A stretch of DNA of 64,000 nt, taken from assembly GCA_021613535.1 (NCBI GenBank), contig CP075496.1:10478001-10542000 (forward strand), in the 5' to 3' direction. The notes beneath the pieces are model-generated. The model was not told where the DNA came from, made no database searches, and saw only the letters and a program-made list of their open reading frames with translations. Source of the DNA: Adineta vaga. Taxonomy: Eukaryota; Rotifera. Of the stretch, positions 1 to 14,404 are shown in pieces. Made by a program: the position numbers and the translations under genes. How positions within the stretch are numbered: position 1 is the first letter of the stretch; each line of letters starts with the position of its first letter.

Positions 1-122
1 TATCAAACCAAACACACATTTAAAAAGAAATGTTCTTTATATAGAAAGAAAAAACTATACTGAAAGAGAAATCAATGATCTCTCTCATTCTTTTCTTTGT
101 GACGAAAGTGAATGAGTTTATT

Positions 123-1078
<956 letters not shown>

Positions 1079-4000
1079 TTTCTTCGTCTCGTTCTTTTTT
1101 GTTCTCTTCCTATCAAAAATGAGTCGGTCAATCAAGAGCAATAATTTTGTGAGAATAGTGAATGCAATACAATAATTTCTCTGTCTCATTCTCTCACTTC
1201 TATTGTTGTTCTCTTTTCTCTTTTTTTTTTGTATTCTATCCGATGACAAGTAGGATTTCTTTCATTTGCAGCGACATATAGGGAAAGACGACGAAAGAGA
1301 GCAGATAATTGACATTTTACACACATTCTCTTTCGCCTTTTCTCCTTCAACAAATGCGTCGAGAAATTCGATTGGTTTAAATATCTCGCACCCATTGATT
1401 GGCAGTTTAAAAGAAAAAGGGAACTTTCTTCGATTAAAAAGAAATATTCTAGCCATTGATCATGTAACAAATTTGTACATGTCTAAATTATATTTCGAAA
1501 TAGAGATTGATCGATCAGTTAATCAATACTTGTGCTTCTTCTTTCATTCTCTTCATTACATATGTTTATGATATGCAAATCAGAAAAATCAACGTTGTAT
1601 CGTTCTCAGCTCTTTTTCTTTTTGTTCTATTTCAAATGAAAATAATTTTCTCATCATCATGTTCTTTGTACGATGTATATATAGTGTCAATAAAGATCGG
1701 ATTGACACTTTGAAGGTGGTAGTTATTCGATTAATAATAATCGATCGATTCGATTGAATCGCTCGTGCTTGTACAAATGCTCAATGGATGATGATTAGAA
1801 GAAGAAGAAGAAGATAGACATACATTACATTTCATTTTCTCTTTGATTATCCTCATAAACAGATTGGCATTGATGATCAAGCAGGTGAAGTCAATCAAGG
1901 ACATAAGTCACCTGGATATTTTCTATTCTTTTAATGTTTATTGATTGTCTCTAGTCGTAGTTAATGTCACACATTGGATATTATCGTTTGTTCATTGAAT
2001 GGTCCAATGAACAAACATAAGGTGTTATTTTATGTATCACCTTTTCTCTGTCTTTTCTTTTTTGTTTTATACTCAATAAATCAGTAAAAGCCTTGGGCTT
2101 GCTCGTATTGAGTAAAAGGATACAAGTGTTATATTAAGATCAAATATCTGATTGTATTAGTTAATAGAAAGTTTGATTTTAATGATGATCAAAAGAGTAT
2201 TGTTTCAATGAATGAAGTGCTATCTTTCGTTTTTTCTCTCTCTATTGCTTTTCATTGTTAATCAATCCACTCGAATGACGAATAAATTTTTTCTATTTAT
2301 TTTTAATTTGATTCACTTCTAAGAATGTTTATTTGTCTCTTGCGTTTTTTTTTCTTCTCTTTTTCTATGAGAAGACAGACAAAATCTATTTCTTTAAAAG
2401 TGTCTTCTCTCCTCCTCTATTGCGCGTTTGACAATGAAAAATTGCAATACAATAGTTTCAATTCGTCATATTATTGTTGTTGTTTTTTTGTCAATTATCA
2501 AGTTCAATGATCCACGAATTATCAAACAATGATGTTCAATAGACAAAAAATATTCAACATGCTGAGCATTCATTGAAATAAAGTTGATATACAAATGAGT
2601 GTCTAGAGAACAAAACTATTTCATTTTACCATTTTTTCTCTTTTACTATTATCAAATTGTTTAATCACAATAGGAAATGAGGCACATCAGGTAGTTCGTA
2701 CCATCTTTCATTGATTTCTATGTCAATGTCATCGATCATCGTTATCGAATTAAAAAATCGTGTCATTGTTACAATGTACTGATTAAAAAAAAGGCAACGA
2801 ACATCGGAAGTAGTCTATCATCAAACTCACGACAGTAAGATATAAATGCGAGCAATCATCGCACCTGTCATTCGTTCTCGTTGTTTTCCCTATAGACTCG
2901 TTCCGATTCAATTTGTTTCACCTGAATAGACGAACTAGACAGACAGATAGCGTGCCATCTTTAAATTGATCATTGATGATTGTGATAGACACGTACATAT
3001 TGCTCCGTATTCACTACACACCAAAGAAGAAAACAAAACTGTCTTGTTTTAAACAGATTAGTTACTCATTTCATATGTGCAACAGATCCATTACAAATGA
3101 TCGGGTCGCGTGTCCTTGTTATCATAAATTTTGCTCTTTTCTGAGCATCATCATTGCCTCCAGGGTTTTTATCTATTTGTTTGAAGTCAAGCAACACTAA
3201 CAGATGGACAGGCGTTGACATACATATATCTCGACACTAACTTGTTTGCTATTATTCTAATAGTTCAAGCATAGACTAATTTGACAGTAATTAACAATAC
3301 ACGAACGAATTAAAATTTGGATTCAAACCAATTTTCAATACGTGACGAAACCATACTCATGCCGAATGACTTGAATATACTACTTGAAAAGATGATGAAA
3401 GGAGAAAACGACTTTTCATGTAATTTCGTTTTTGTCTTTCTGACACAAAAAAAAATTTTCTTTGCTTTTTTTTGTGTGAATGTAATCACTTGTTTGAAAG
3501 AGTGTCTTATCGGCACGGTTCAGCAAATCTATCCACTCGCATCATCATTTTCTTCACTTGAAATCTTCTGCCAATCCGTTCGCCTCTTTGTCTCACTCGA
3601 GATGACTCTAATCTTAATCAGTTTATTTTGTATATATGTTTCGCTTTCCGCTTCGTCCTTTTCTCTCTAAGTTATTCTTCTTCAATAACTACTCCTACTC
3701 TTGGTAGTTTCTATCTAATAGAGTCAATTGAACGACGACGACGAACATCAATCATGGTGCGTGCAAAGCAGAAAAGAAAATCGAACACATTTGTAAAGAA
3801 TAAGAGAAACATCGAAAGAGAGAGAGAGAGAAACAGAAGCAGTTGATGATGATGATGATGAAATAAATATAAAAAAGGGAGAGAATATATATATATTTGA
3901 TCGATGTTAAAGAAAACAATTTGCGATCGAAAGAAACTCTCTGGAGAGATGATCGGCAATGCGAAAAGAGAGAAAATGAGAAGGTAGCGAGTCATTCACT

Positions 4001-4141
4001 TTTTTCCCCTTTTTGCCGCTTTCAACCAATAGGCAAAGAGATTATAGAGAAAGAGAACAAGAGAGAAAGAGAAAGAATACTCAATGTACATTTAAATTTT
4101 TCCAATTACATTTCTTGTCACGCCCGATTACAGAAAGTCGA
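1079..4141. other. Intergenic region between the two divergent BarH genes
   Basis: About 3 kb separates the two start codons. It holds only short, low-complexity open frames that resemble no protein. It should contain both promoters and possibly shared enhancers. A run of GA and GATGAT repeats lies near 3816-3866. I could not identify a specific regulatory element. Confidence 0.5.
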
Positions 4142-5244
4142 ATGGCTTCTACAACCAGTCTCTTTTTCATGCCACCAACCATGGTTCGACCACCAACAAT
4201 GTCGACAACATTAAAAGCAAAACGACGTTGTTGTAATTCGTTTTTTATTACTGATATACTCAGTAATTGCAATCGTTCACCATCGCCAACATCGGCGAAT
4301 ACTCATCAAAATAATCTTACATCAAATACGGTGAAAGATAGTGAGAGCGGTGATGATGATGAACCAATGTTACATGAGAGTGGCGATGATGATGGTAAGA
4401 AAAACAATTTGTCTGAAAAGTTTTACAATGAACTATCATGAGTTAACTTATGAGAAAATTTGATGATGATGAATGAATGAATGAGACTATAAATGCTCTT
4501 TTCGTGTCTAATATCTCGTCCTTCGTCTTAGTGTTTATAAATAATATATTAGATCGATGATTAGTTTTTCTTTAGAAAACTATTTAGAAACTTTTTCTAC
4601 ATCTAATTAGTTTTTCCTATAAAGACATTTGTAAGTAAAAAACCAAGGATCTATTGTTTTTTCTTTTGAGTAGATTCAGATATTGGCGAAGAAACAAGTA
4701 CATCAGATAGTGGTGGTGCTTGTCATGGTTTGCATGGTAGTACATTGAAAACGAATAAGAAGCCACGCAAAGCACGTACTGCATTTACTGATCAACAATT
4801 AAATTGTTTAGAAAAAAGTTTTGAGCGACAGAAGTATTTAAGTGTACAAGATCGAATGGAACTTGCTGCTCGATTAAATCTTTCGGATACACAAGTTAAA
4901 ACATGGTATCAAAATCGAAGGTTTATACAAATACTTGTAGAAATCAAATAATTTCCCTTGCATATTTCTTTCCGTTTAGAACGAAATGGAAACGACAAGC
5001 AGCTGTAAGTTTAGAATTTTTTGAACAACAAGGAAATATTGCTGCTGTTCATCGATTACTTCAACATCATCATGTTGCAACCGGTGTTGGCAATCCACAC
5101 TATCCTCTTTGGTATTCACCGTATTTAACAGGAAATCCAACTGATCCATTATTTGCTCTTCAACAACGTTTATCTCGAGATACGAATAAATCCTCATCAG
5201 AATCATCGTCATCAACAATTACTAGCCCGAACAAATCTGTATAA
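4142..5244 (+). CDS. BARHL: BarH-class homeobox transcription factor (copy 2)
   Basis: Predicted 252-aa nuclear transcription factor from exons 4142-4394, 4680-4920 and 4980-5244 (a 6-base-earlier acceptor at 4673 is also in frame). An eh1/FIL-type motif NSFFITDIL occupies residues 32-40. An acidic stretch follows, then a homeodomain at about 111-171 that is close to canonical BarH ([20 protein letters not shown]) and ends WYQNRRTKWKRQ. The intron after QNRR sits at the same codon position and phase as in copy 1. The C-terminus is rich in Ser and His. Bar-class factors specify neurons and sensory cells in other animals. Single-gene identity is certain at class level. Confidence 0.92.
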
Positions 5245-6791
5245 ATTTTCTTCTTTTTTTTTGGATTCTTTTTTTTTCTTCTGCTTGTCTTTTTATTCTT
5301 CTATTCTCATACATGCACACATTCATATATACATATACACAATACAGTCAATTGAAAGAAATGCAAATAAGTGAGATGATTGTTTTGTTTCAATCGATCC
5401 TTGTCAATGAAGAGAAGTCATACGAAGTCAACAGCTTTTCTTCATCTTCATCTTTTTCTATAGAGTAATTGCAAGAAAATAGCAGAAAGAATGAAGCGAT
5501 TGATAATTCAATTTCATTCAACAAATACACACCTGTAAACAGTCAATGCAATGCTATGATTTTGTTTAATTAATTTTCTTTCGAGTATCTTGAAAATAGG
5601 TAGGAAAAATAAACAATTGAATAATCGATACTTGATTATTCGTTTTTGAAATAGAATAGGATGGACAAACGTTTCTTCCATAGTTCTCTATGTGTGTAAA
5701 GCAAGATAGTACATAAAAGATTCTGATGAATTCCTTTGATCATCTAATTGTTTGATAAATACTTTAAACTGTGAATCTACTTCAGTTGTATATTTATCAA
5801 CCATGACAATAGATCTGTATGTATTTAAAATGAAGAATTTCGAGAAAAATAATCAAATTCATTTTTTTTTATTATGAATTTAATAAGATTTGTTCTTTTT
5901 CTACAAGTGCAACGAGTTTTAGTGTTCGAGAATGTCCAACAAATAAAAAAATGAAAATACGTAAAAAGATACACTAGCGACAACTATTTTCATAAATATA
6001 TTTCGATAACGAAAAATGAAAGTATGTCCTGTAGTAATACCATCGAAAATCCGATCAATAGAAAGCAGATTAGTAAGATTTTTGTTAAAGATTTCGAATA
6101 TTAAAAGATTGTAAAGGAAAACAACAAAATACAACATTTAGTTATGAAATTGTCAATAGATTTATTCTAGTTGAATAATTATTCGAAACTATAAGCCGTT
6201 TTTTTTTATGTGTTTAGTAAACACAAGTAGTCTCCATCAACTAATAATGATAGAAATTACGTTTGGAACAGACATACATCATGAAAGAATGTCTATATGT
6301 TGTAAATATTCTTAACATCTACGTAACTCTCAATGGTATAATGTTCATAGGCATAAATACGTAATGAAGATGGACTCTATTATCATTGAAGACATTATTC
6401 TTAAGGAATAGTATCTTTTGTTAATTAACCATAGATTCATTTCTTCTACCAAACATAATCCTCACGTGTATGCAACCTAAAGTATCGTCAATGAAAATGT
6501 AAATCATTTACTCTATCTTTATACAGAAATATCAAGATGAAGTTATGAATACTCCTCGATATGGAATGATTATATTGATATCCTTAATTGAGAACTATAT
6601 TCTTTATCAACAATTATACGTAACAGTTCATATTGTTAGTGGATATACATTCTCCTACAGCTTACATCATCTATAGATTAAAGATTATAAATACACAAAT
6701 ACGATTTATTATGAAATCAAACATAAAATTTGTTCTAAAAAGAAAAGAAAGTCTTAAATTCAATAATGATAATAATAATTCATTCATTTAT
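5245..6791. other. Intergenic, AT-rich, no feature recognised
   Basis: Between the end of BarH copy 2 and the end of the WWE gene on the other strand. Only scattered short open frames are present, with no family resemblance and no splice-supported model. It probably holds the 3' ends of both genes. Confidence 0.5.
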
Positions 6792-7028
6792 TTATTTTGC
6801 TTCACGTTTCACTGGTCTTTGTTTATTGAAATCTGATTTATGTACTTGCATACGGTCATTTAAATGTATAGTATGATGTGATAAATCCGCCTTGTTTTGT
6901 TTGTTTTTAAAAGCTTGCTCAATCTTATCATTATCACTTGAATTATATGGGGTCCATTGAGCTGGTGTATTTTTATCAAATGGATTTGCACTTGCATTCC
7001 AAAACCATTGACCATTTTCTTCTGCCAT
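6792..7028 (-). CDS. Stand-alone WWE-domain mini-protein
   Basis: A single-exon frame of 78 aa with ATG in good context and an own stop. Almost all of it is one WWE domain: WFW near residues 8-10, W-T-P-Y near 25-28, an acidic DNDKIEQAF helix and a C-terminal basic end with KQRPVKR. These match the conserved W, W, E/Q and R positions of the family. WWE domains bind ADP-ribose or poly(ADP-ribose) in E3 ligases and PARPs, but here no RING, HECT or PARP domain is attached. Two AG acceptor-like sites lie 11 and 21-26 bases upstream of the ATG. The gene may act as an ADP-ribose reader or competitor; that is inference. Confidence 0.65.
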   Translation of the reverse strand: MAEENGQWFWNASANPFDKNTPAQWTPYNSSDNDKIEQAFKNKQNKADLSHHTIHLNDRMQVHKSDFNKQRPVKREAK

Positions 7029-8059
7029 TTTGTTTCTATCTGAAGTTAATCTTCTGTAAAAGGAGAACTATGTCTTTTACTACACTGAATTCTTTGTTAA
7101 CTTGTAATTTGTTGTCGTTTTTGACTGACAAACTTACAACAAGACAAAAAGAATAAATCTGTCTGTAGAGAAAGAAAACGTGTTTTTGTTGGTTTCTTCC
7201 AAATACACGAGAAAAGTGAAGTGGAGAAGAAGAAAAAAAACGTTTTATTTTTTTTTGCTTTCTAATAAAATAAACTGAAAGGTATTTTCGCAGAAAATTA
7301 TACATCATTTACATGTAATTTGCTTGTTTGCTTTCAAGTTTATATGCATGTTTGCAAATCGAATGATTAGTATTGAACTATAAATAAATAAAAACAGCAC
7401 TATTAATGTGAAAGAAAAGACGAGACAGATATGATTTGTGTTATTTCTTCCATTACATCCGAGATGATGTGAGAAAGTGATAGTTATATAAACATTGAAC
7501 GATCTATAGAAATGATGATATACTAAATCAAATTATTGGATTAATGAACGACAGAATAGATATTTCTTATTCTTTGTCTGGATTATCAATGATCCATAAT
7601 ATGAAATGTCTTTCGACACGGACTTCATCATCATTATATTGGTATCTAATTGAAAAATGTAAACTGACATATCCGTCGTTTTCTTTTCATGATCATTCTA
7701 TAAACAGTCGAATGGTCATTTTCTTTTTCTCGATCTGCATGTGTCTCAACTCATCAATTATCTATTCGACCAGATGGAATCAACTTTTGTTCAGTCTCAT
7801 TGCTCAATTGAATGATATCATCGTCTATAGTTCTCACACATATTTATGATTAATCTTCTCGTTCCTCTTTCTTCGTAGAAAATACTGATGCTTTTTCCTT
7901 TCACTTATCTGATTTGATAGAATAGAAAGAGACGAGCATCAACTTCTTTGTATATAATCTTTCTTTTGCTATTTTTTTCTCTTATGACAGACACAACAGT
8001 TTGACGGCATTAAGAAGAAAACATCGAACGACGTCTGTACACATCTAGAAAGCAATAGC
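7029..8059. other. Intergenic / possible 5' exons of the Shisa-like gene
   Basis: No firm gene. An open stretch from an ATG at 7712 begins with a hydrophobic, signal-peptide-like segment (MVIFFFSICMCLN) and reaches a weak donor (GTCTAT) at 7823. An acceptor at 7989-7990 opens a frame that runs without stop into the Shisa-like exon at 8060. This could be the missing signal-peptide exon of that gene, but the donor is poor and the model is unproven. Confidence 0.3.
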
Positions 8060-8983
8060 ATGAGTCGATCGTGTCCCGGATTTCTTGATCGACATGGAAT
8101 ATGGAATAATGGTATGATATCGATGATTTCTTTTTCGTGTGTCAGGTCATATTTTTGCATGTATTTAAAATAATTTGAGTAATACGAAAGAATTTTCTTG
8201 ACCCTATGAACTAAAAAGAATTGATATTTCTGAACTATCGAGTAAATATCACCGATATACCAACTGTTCATATCATTGTCTTAGATGTTAATGATTAGTA
8301 ATGTTACCTAAGATGATTAATGAACATTGTTCAACATATCAAAACAGACACTTTCGAATACCGTTCTTTATGATTGATGAACTCTTACTTGTCATAGTAG
8401 AAGGAATTTAATTTACACTTCTATAGGTTTCGATTGTTCATCACCACGTATCTGTTGTGGAACAGAAACGAATCGTTTCTGTTGTATCCCATCATCATCA
8501 TCATCATCAAAATTATCTTCATCAACAACACCTCTAACTCCTTATCAATCTTTTGACGATTTAGATTCTTATACAATTCATACATCGGATACTTTATTGT
8601 CCGAAAAATGGTTTTTTATTCGTATGTGTACAACTGGAATATTTCTTGCTAGTTTCTTACTTGTCTTGATTATAATTTATCTTTGTGTAACATCGATTCG
8701 TCATTTCAAACGTCAAAAACGAATGTCTATGGTTCAAGTATCATTACCTTCAACATCATCGATTTTAGTTGAACCAAAACGTTCTCTTTCGAATCGTATC
8801 TCAACAATAAGTCATACACCAAGTGATGTCAAATCTACCTATACAGATACTTCCATTGTCTTACCAACTCCTATGAATATATATCCAACAAATAATTGTC
8901 GTAATTCAACTGCATCATCATCATCATCATCATCATCGTCGTATTATATGTATCCAAATGAATTTGAATATCTTTGTAAATAA
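8060..8983 (+). CDS. Shisa-like single-pass membrane protein (copy 1)
   Basis: Modelled as exons 8060-8111 and 8427-8983, 202 aa. The N-terminal segment shows the Shisa cysteine pattern: CPGFLDRHGIWNNGF, then CC-G-T and FCC. A transmembrane helix (about residues 86-108) follows, then a basic stop-transfer RHFKRQKR and a serine-rich cytosolic tail that includes a nine-serine run. Shisa proteins act on receptor trafficking (Frizzled, FGFR or AMPA receptors in vertebrates); the partner here is unknown. No signal peptide is present in this minimal model, so an upstream exon is likely (see 7029-8059). A related gene lies at 14405. Confidence 0.65.
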
Positions 8984-9138
8984 ATCTGACACAATATAAC
9001 CTCTCTCAGTACTTATTGTATAGTTAATCCATGAATTCTTTTGTTGTTTTGTTTAGTTTATTGTATACTGTTATATTATAAAGATGAAATCAAGTTTTAA
9101 AAATAAAAAAAAACACCATATCACATAGAAAATTGAGA

Positions 9139-10740
9139 CTAAGATATATTACAAGAACCTTTATCATCATGGTCATTGGATGGTCCTCTTTGTTTATGCT
9201 TTGACTTTTTCGATTGCTTGGAAGGTGATCGAGGTAATTGAGCAGAATTTCCTTGAGATTGTTGTTGTTGTAATTGAGCTTCATGATATAAGCGTTCTTC
9301 TTCATTATGAAGAGCTAAAGCCAGATCACGACTAAACAAGTTAGATAAGAAACTTTTAAACAAAGAAAATGTAAAGAAATGAATACAAACTCTCGTGATG
9401 AATCAACTGATTCTGGTTTTCGCCATATTCGTCCATAACCATCAGTAAATAAACTATCATTATCAACATCTGTCAATGTTTCAAAGACAATCGATCGATG
9501 ATCTAAGTAACCTTGATCAGAAACAAGTACCAAAAGTTGATTCTATGAAAATTAAGATTAACCTAGATTAACAAGAAAATAAAACTATAATAATTACTTG
9601 ATTTTTCCATATTGTACTAAAATGATTATTACGAAAGAAAACAGCTAATTGATTATCACGCATTGTTTGATTCAATTGAAGAATACCATAATGTGTTAAT
9701 TGGGAACTATATTCATCGAGAAATTGTTCAATTAATAAACCTACAAAATAAAAATTAACAAATCTTCTAATATAAATATGTTCCCTATAAATTTTCGTCT
9801 TACTTTCACGAACGACTTCTTCTCGTTCTGATGTCCGTTGTCGAATCATTTTTTCTACTAATTGATTGTAACTCGATGCATCTGAATTGACAATCGTTCG
9901 TAATTCTGTATCTTGTGGATCAATAACCCATCCATGGAATAGCTGAATATTGAGTAAATCAAATATGATGCATTCACGTGTATATTCAAATTTATCTACA
10001 CTATAAAAAAAAACAACAACAAGAAATAATGGAGTTTTACGAAGATGAAAACAAATGAATTTATGTACCCATCAAATTTTAAGTTTACATCTAATCCGGT
10101 TTTTAATTTATCAAGTACAGCTAAGGCATCTTGAACATTGTGTTCATAATTTGCTCGATCTTCTTCAGATAAATTCTTCAAAGAAGTAATCAAATTTTAT
10201 TAATGAAAAAAAAACAAACAAACTAACTGATTGTGTTTATGCTTACCGATTGTTCACGTTCGAGAATATGTTCAGCGAGTAATGTTATAACTCGTTCGGT
10301 TGTTATAGCATCCGTCTTAGGATTGATGGTAATCTATATAAAAACATCGAATATAAATTAATATTTTTAGTAACATAATAGAGAACAATGATTTTTACTC
10401 GTTTTCTAAGTAGAAGAATATTAACGATGGCAAGAAGAGGACAAGGACCATTAAGATTTTGTAATAGAATAGGTAAACGTTCAAAATTAAATTCAATCCA
10501 TTTAATTAAATGAAAATCTTTCTCTTTAGATGGATTCGGATCTGGTTGAGAAATTGCTCCGGCTACTGTTGATTCGACATTTGGTACAGATATTTTCTCA
10601 TCTGCATTTGATGGTACAGGTGCTGATGCTTCTTCTTGATTGCTTGGAGGTGAAATAGTTAGATTTTCAGTTAATGAATTAGCTAAATCATCACTTGTTG
10701 CTGTTATTGCTTGATCGGGTTGTGGTTCAGTTTCTGACAT
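9139..10740 (-). CDS. MINDY: MINDY-1/2-type K48-ubiquitin deubiquitinase
   Basis: Cysteine protease of the MINDY (FAM63) family, which trims K48-linked ubiquitin chains in the cytosol. Exons on the minus strand: 10399-10740, 10247-10333, 10069-10175, 9804-10000, 9598-9740, 9391-9542 and 9139-9331, giving 406 aa. The catalytic Cys is residue 100 in LNGPCPLLAI. The catalytic His is residue 284 in FFRNNHFST. Further family blocks are TGLDVN-KFDG, HGWVIDPQ, YNQLVEK and LVSDQGYL. The C-terminal region has the DLALAL-x-EEE-type ubiquitin-interacting helix followed by Gln- and Lys/Ser-rich sequence. All key residues are present, so an active enzyme is expected. The first 75 residues are acidic and low complexity. 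Confidence 0.92.
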
Positions 10741-11779
10741 GATTATGAACTTGTATATAAACTTAATGAAAAATCATTATGCACATCACGTAGAAGAAAA
10801 GAATAGAGTAGTTAGATCGTCAGAATCAGGAGAATGTCAAAATCAAATTCCACGTCAACCATCACAATCATATCACATTATACTTGAATCCATTGTCCAT
10901 GATTTATTTCAATCAATCAAACAGGAACAAAATTCTCAATAGATGTCCTACTACTATGTTGTTGACATGTCATATTTCATTGAATATAATGTTTGCAATT
11001 GCAATTGCAATAAGTAGACAAGAAACTATTCTACTCATATGATAACAAGTATCACAGATTTAAGCATTTCTAACTCGTTCATCTCTTATGCTAATTGATA
11101 ATAGATAGACTTTTTCTTCGTGAAAATAAGTTAATGTCACTGAATATTTATTTTTTCAAAAACAAAAATTCACCCTCTATAAAAGAAACGTTCTGGTCTT
11201 ATCAACACTTGCTCAATCTCGTTTTTGTTTATGAATCAAATGAGAAACAATTATCATTTTTATTCGAGAATTGTACAAGAAATGATGGTAGAATATTGTT
11301 TTTCTACTAAAATACTAATAGTCTTTAGATTACTCATACAAAACAACTTATAATATACTGAAAAAACCCAGATTAGAAACAATGACTGACTTATATAATG
11401 TTTGTTAACAAATAAATATAAAATCTATCAAGGTAGTTGTTGTTATCTACGAGTGCACATATAAAGAAAGAAAAGCTCTGTAAGTGTCTTCGTATGCAAT
11501 AATAAATCAATTTTACTGTTAATCTCGTATATTGTTGATTGATTTATCCATAGAAAAGCGAAATTGAAAAAGAAACGATATTCATCTCTAAATTTTATCA
11601 TCACTTCGTTTCAAGTAGGTATATCTTTAAAGTATTTATTCATTCTATCTAATTCTATTATCGATTATCGTCATAAAATACATACATATATATATGTCCT
11701 ATCTATCGTCATTAAAACCCCTATAAAACATCAGTAAAGGATTTACGCGCTGAATTTTATTTCGATAGATTTCTAGTTT
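10741..11779. other. Divergent promoter region of MINDY and the glutamate transporter
   Basis: About 1 kb between two start codons on opposite strands. Only meaningless short frames are seen. A TATA-like element near the right end is listed separately. No other element was recognised. Confidence 0.5.
11722..11728 (+). promoter_or_regulatory. TATA-like box upstream of the glutamate transporter
   Basis: The sequence TATAAAA lies 52 bases before the transporter ATG and about 47 bases before the acceptor-like AG at 11775-11776. It is a match to the TATA consensus in an AT-rich genome, so chance occurrence is possible. Confidence 0.3.
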
Positions 11780-13820
11780 ATGCATTTCTTCAAGAAGAAA
11801 ACTGTTGTACCAGTGATTATAACTGAGACAACAGATGAAACAATACAACCAGGATATGGTTCACGTCCTGTTTCTGCATTGAGTAAAACATCACATCAGG
11901 CAATTAGTGTTCCTGCATCTGAACAGATAATTAGTTCTCGAAAACCAAATTGTTGTCAAAAATTTTGTACAAAAGAAAATTTAAAAGAACAAGCTCTATT
12001 AATTGCAACTGTCACTGCTGTAATACTCGGTATTATTGTTGGTATTTCACTTCGAGGTTTGAAATGTGTCGGAGGTAAAAATCATCATAGATATTTGATT
12101 AGCATTCATCTTTATAATTATAGATGATCGAATAGATGGATGTCGAATAACAAAAGAAGATATAACATACATTGATTTTCCCGGAAAAATCTTTATTAAT
12201 ATTCTTAAAATGTTGATTTTACCATTGATTGTTTCCAGTCTTATATCATCTTTAGCTCAACTCGATGCACAATCATGTGGAAAAATGGGTGCTCGTGCTT
12301 TGATCTATTATATAGGAACAACATTACTTGCTGCTATAACTGGTGTCATTCTTGTGTTAACTATTCGGCCAGGATCACGTGGTAATTCAGCACCCAGCAG
12401 ACCAGGAGGGACAGCAACTGAAGCTCGAACGATTGATACTGTATTGGATTTATTCAGGTAGACATAGCTAAATTTTAGTTCTTTAATAGAATGTATTTTT
12501 AGAAATCTATTTCCTGATAATATTATGGAAGCATCATTTCGAGCCGTAAGTATATTTCTATTGATATATAATAATCTGGAGAATTGAATTCGATTGTTTA
12601 GTATTCAACGAAATTAATAACAAATGTAACATTGATTACTTTACCGGATGGATCAAGTAATAGGATTTGAATGACAATTTTTAAATTTCATTTTTCTAAT
12701 GTACTATTTTAGAATATAACAAAACGACTTATATTCCAAGAGTAGAAAAAACCGATGGTATTAATGTTCTTGGTTTACTTCTTTTTTGTATTGTATTTGG
12801 TATCATTGTTAGTCGTTTGAAAGAAAAAACTGCCATTTTAAAACAATTCTTTGATGCAATGCTTGAAGTCGTGATGCAACTTGTACGTATAGCCATGTTA
12901 TATGGTCCAATAGGCATCTTCTTTCTTATTGTTGCAAAAATGCTTGAAATGGATGATCTTGCTGATTTTGTTGGTTCATTAGGTCTTTATATGCTTACAG
13001 TTTTAGCTGGTTTATTTATACACGGTCTTATTGTTTTGCCACTTCTACTCTTTGTTATCACACGAATTAATAGTTTTAAATTTATACGTGGCATGAGTCA
13101 AGCATTAGTTACTGCATTTGGAACGGCTAGTTCATCAGCAACATTACCTATTACTTATCAATGTGTTGAGGAAAAAAATCATATTGATCCACGAGTTTCT
13201 CGATTTGTTTTACCGGTTGGAGCAACAGTCAATATGGATGGAACAGCATTGTATGAAGCAGTTGCAGCTATTTATATAGCACAATTGAATGGTATTCCAT
13301 TAAATGCTGTTAAGGTAATTGTCACAAGGTAAGTCAATATCTGATGGAAATTCTAAAGATGTAAACATATTTATTTAGTTTAACGTCAACATTGGCATCT
13401 GTCGGTGCAGCGAGTATTCCTCAAGCAGGTCTTGTTACTATGGTTATCGTTCTTAATGCACTTGGTTTACCTTCGGACGAAGTTCGAACAATCTATGCTG
13501 TAGATTGGCTTCTGTAAGTTCCTATACAATCTCTTTTTTGTATTTTGTATTTTCTTTTCTCTTCATACAGAGATCGATTTCGTACAGCTATCAATGTCTT
13601 TGGTGATTCTATCGGTTGTGCTATTGTACAACATCTATCACGTAAAGAACTTGCTGCACTCGATGAGAAGAAAAATATTGAAGAAAACAACAATTCAAAT
13701 ACTGTTCTTCCTCTACTTGTTAAGAATACTGAATATAGAACTAGTACACCAAATGGTCTCTTACACCGTGATTCATCAACTATTTTAGATAATCCAACAT
13801 ATACAGATTCAACTGCATAA
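11780..13820 (+). CDS. SLC1A: Excitatory amino acid (glutamate) transporter, SLC1 family
   Basis: Plasma-membrane Na+/K+-coupled glutamate/aspartate transporter. Exons 11780-12074, 12124-12457, 12503-12545, 12602-12656, 12713-13328, 13379-13513 and 13571-13820 encode 575 aa, normal for the family. The elevator-fold core is complete. The hairpin 1 serine motif SSSATLP is at 382-388 and the TM7 sodium/substrate motif NMDGT at 416-420. Hairpin 2 reads [12 protein letters not shown], and TM8 reads [13 protein letters not shown] from 494, with the conserved Arg and Asp. The loop after TM4 is short and has few glycosylation sites (NVT). The cytosolic tails are Ser/Thr rich. Shisa-like genes lie on both sides of this gene and MINDY. 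Function is well supported; tissue role (neurons or glia) is inference. Confidence 0.95.
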
Positions 13821-14404
13821 ATTTTCAAAGTATATCGATGCAAAATGACAGTGAAACAGCATTCTATGCGTTGTTTCTTTCCTTTCCTTTTCTTTTGTAA
13901 TACATTTATGTCAATTAAAAGAGAAAAATATGGATAATTAACTTTCGATCGATCGATTGATTGCTAAGAAAAAGTATTTCTACGTGATTAAGTTTGATTT
14001 ATTCCTTTCTTGAAATCATGGATCAATATGTTTACGGGACTATTATAAAGATGCTAATCATCGATGACAGTTCACGTTTTTATTCTGCTCTAATGGAAAA
14101 AGAGAAAGACATATTCATCAATATGCAATTCTGACTGTATTTCATCACAGAAGAAAAATGTCATCAGTCTTGCTCATATAAAAGAAATATTAACTAAACA
14201 GATGAGATTTTCTTTCTGTTATTTTGTTCATCATCTGTCATTCCTTTTCTTTGCCTTGTCTTAATCATCGAAAGAAATTGTGTATACGAAGAAGGTTGAT
14301 TTATTCTTTCTTTTCTTCAATCTCTCATCAGCATATGTTTCTTCTTCTTCCTCGTCTTCATGCTAATTGTGCTTTTATGACGATGTTTCACACATTGAAC
14401 AATC
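13821..14404. other. Intergenic, no feature recognised
   Basis: Holds the 3' end of the transporter gene and the upstream part of the second Shisa-like gene. A pyrimidine-rich stretch with several ATGs (14224-14400) might contain an undetected first exon, but no frame joins convincingly. Confidence 0.4.
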
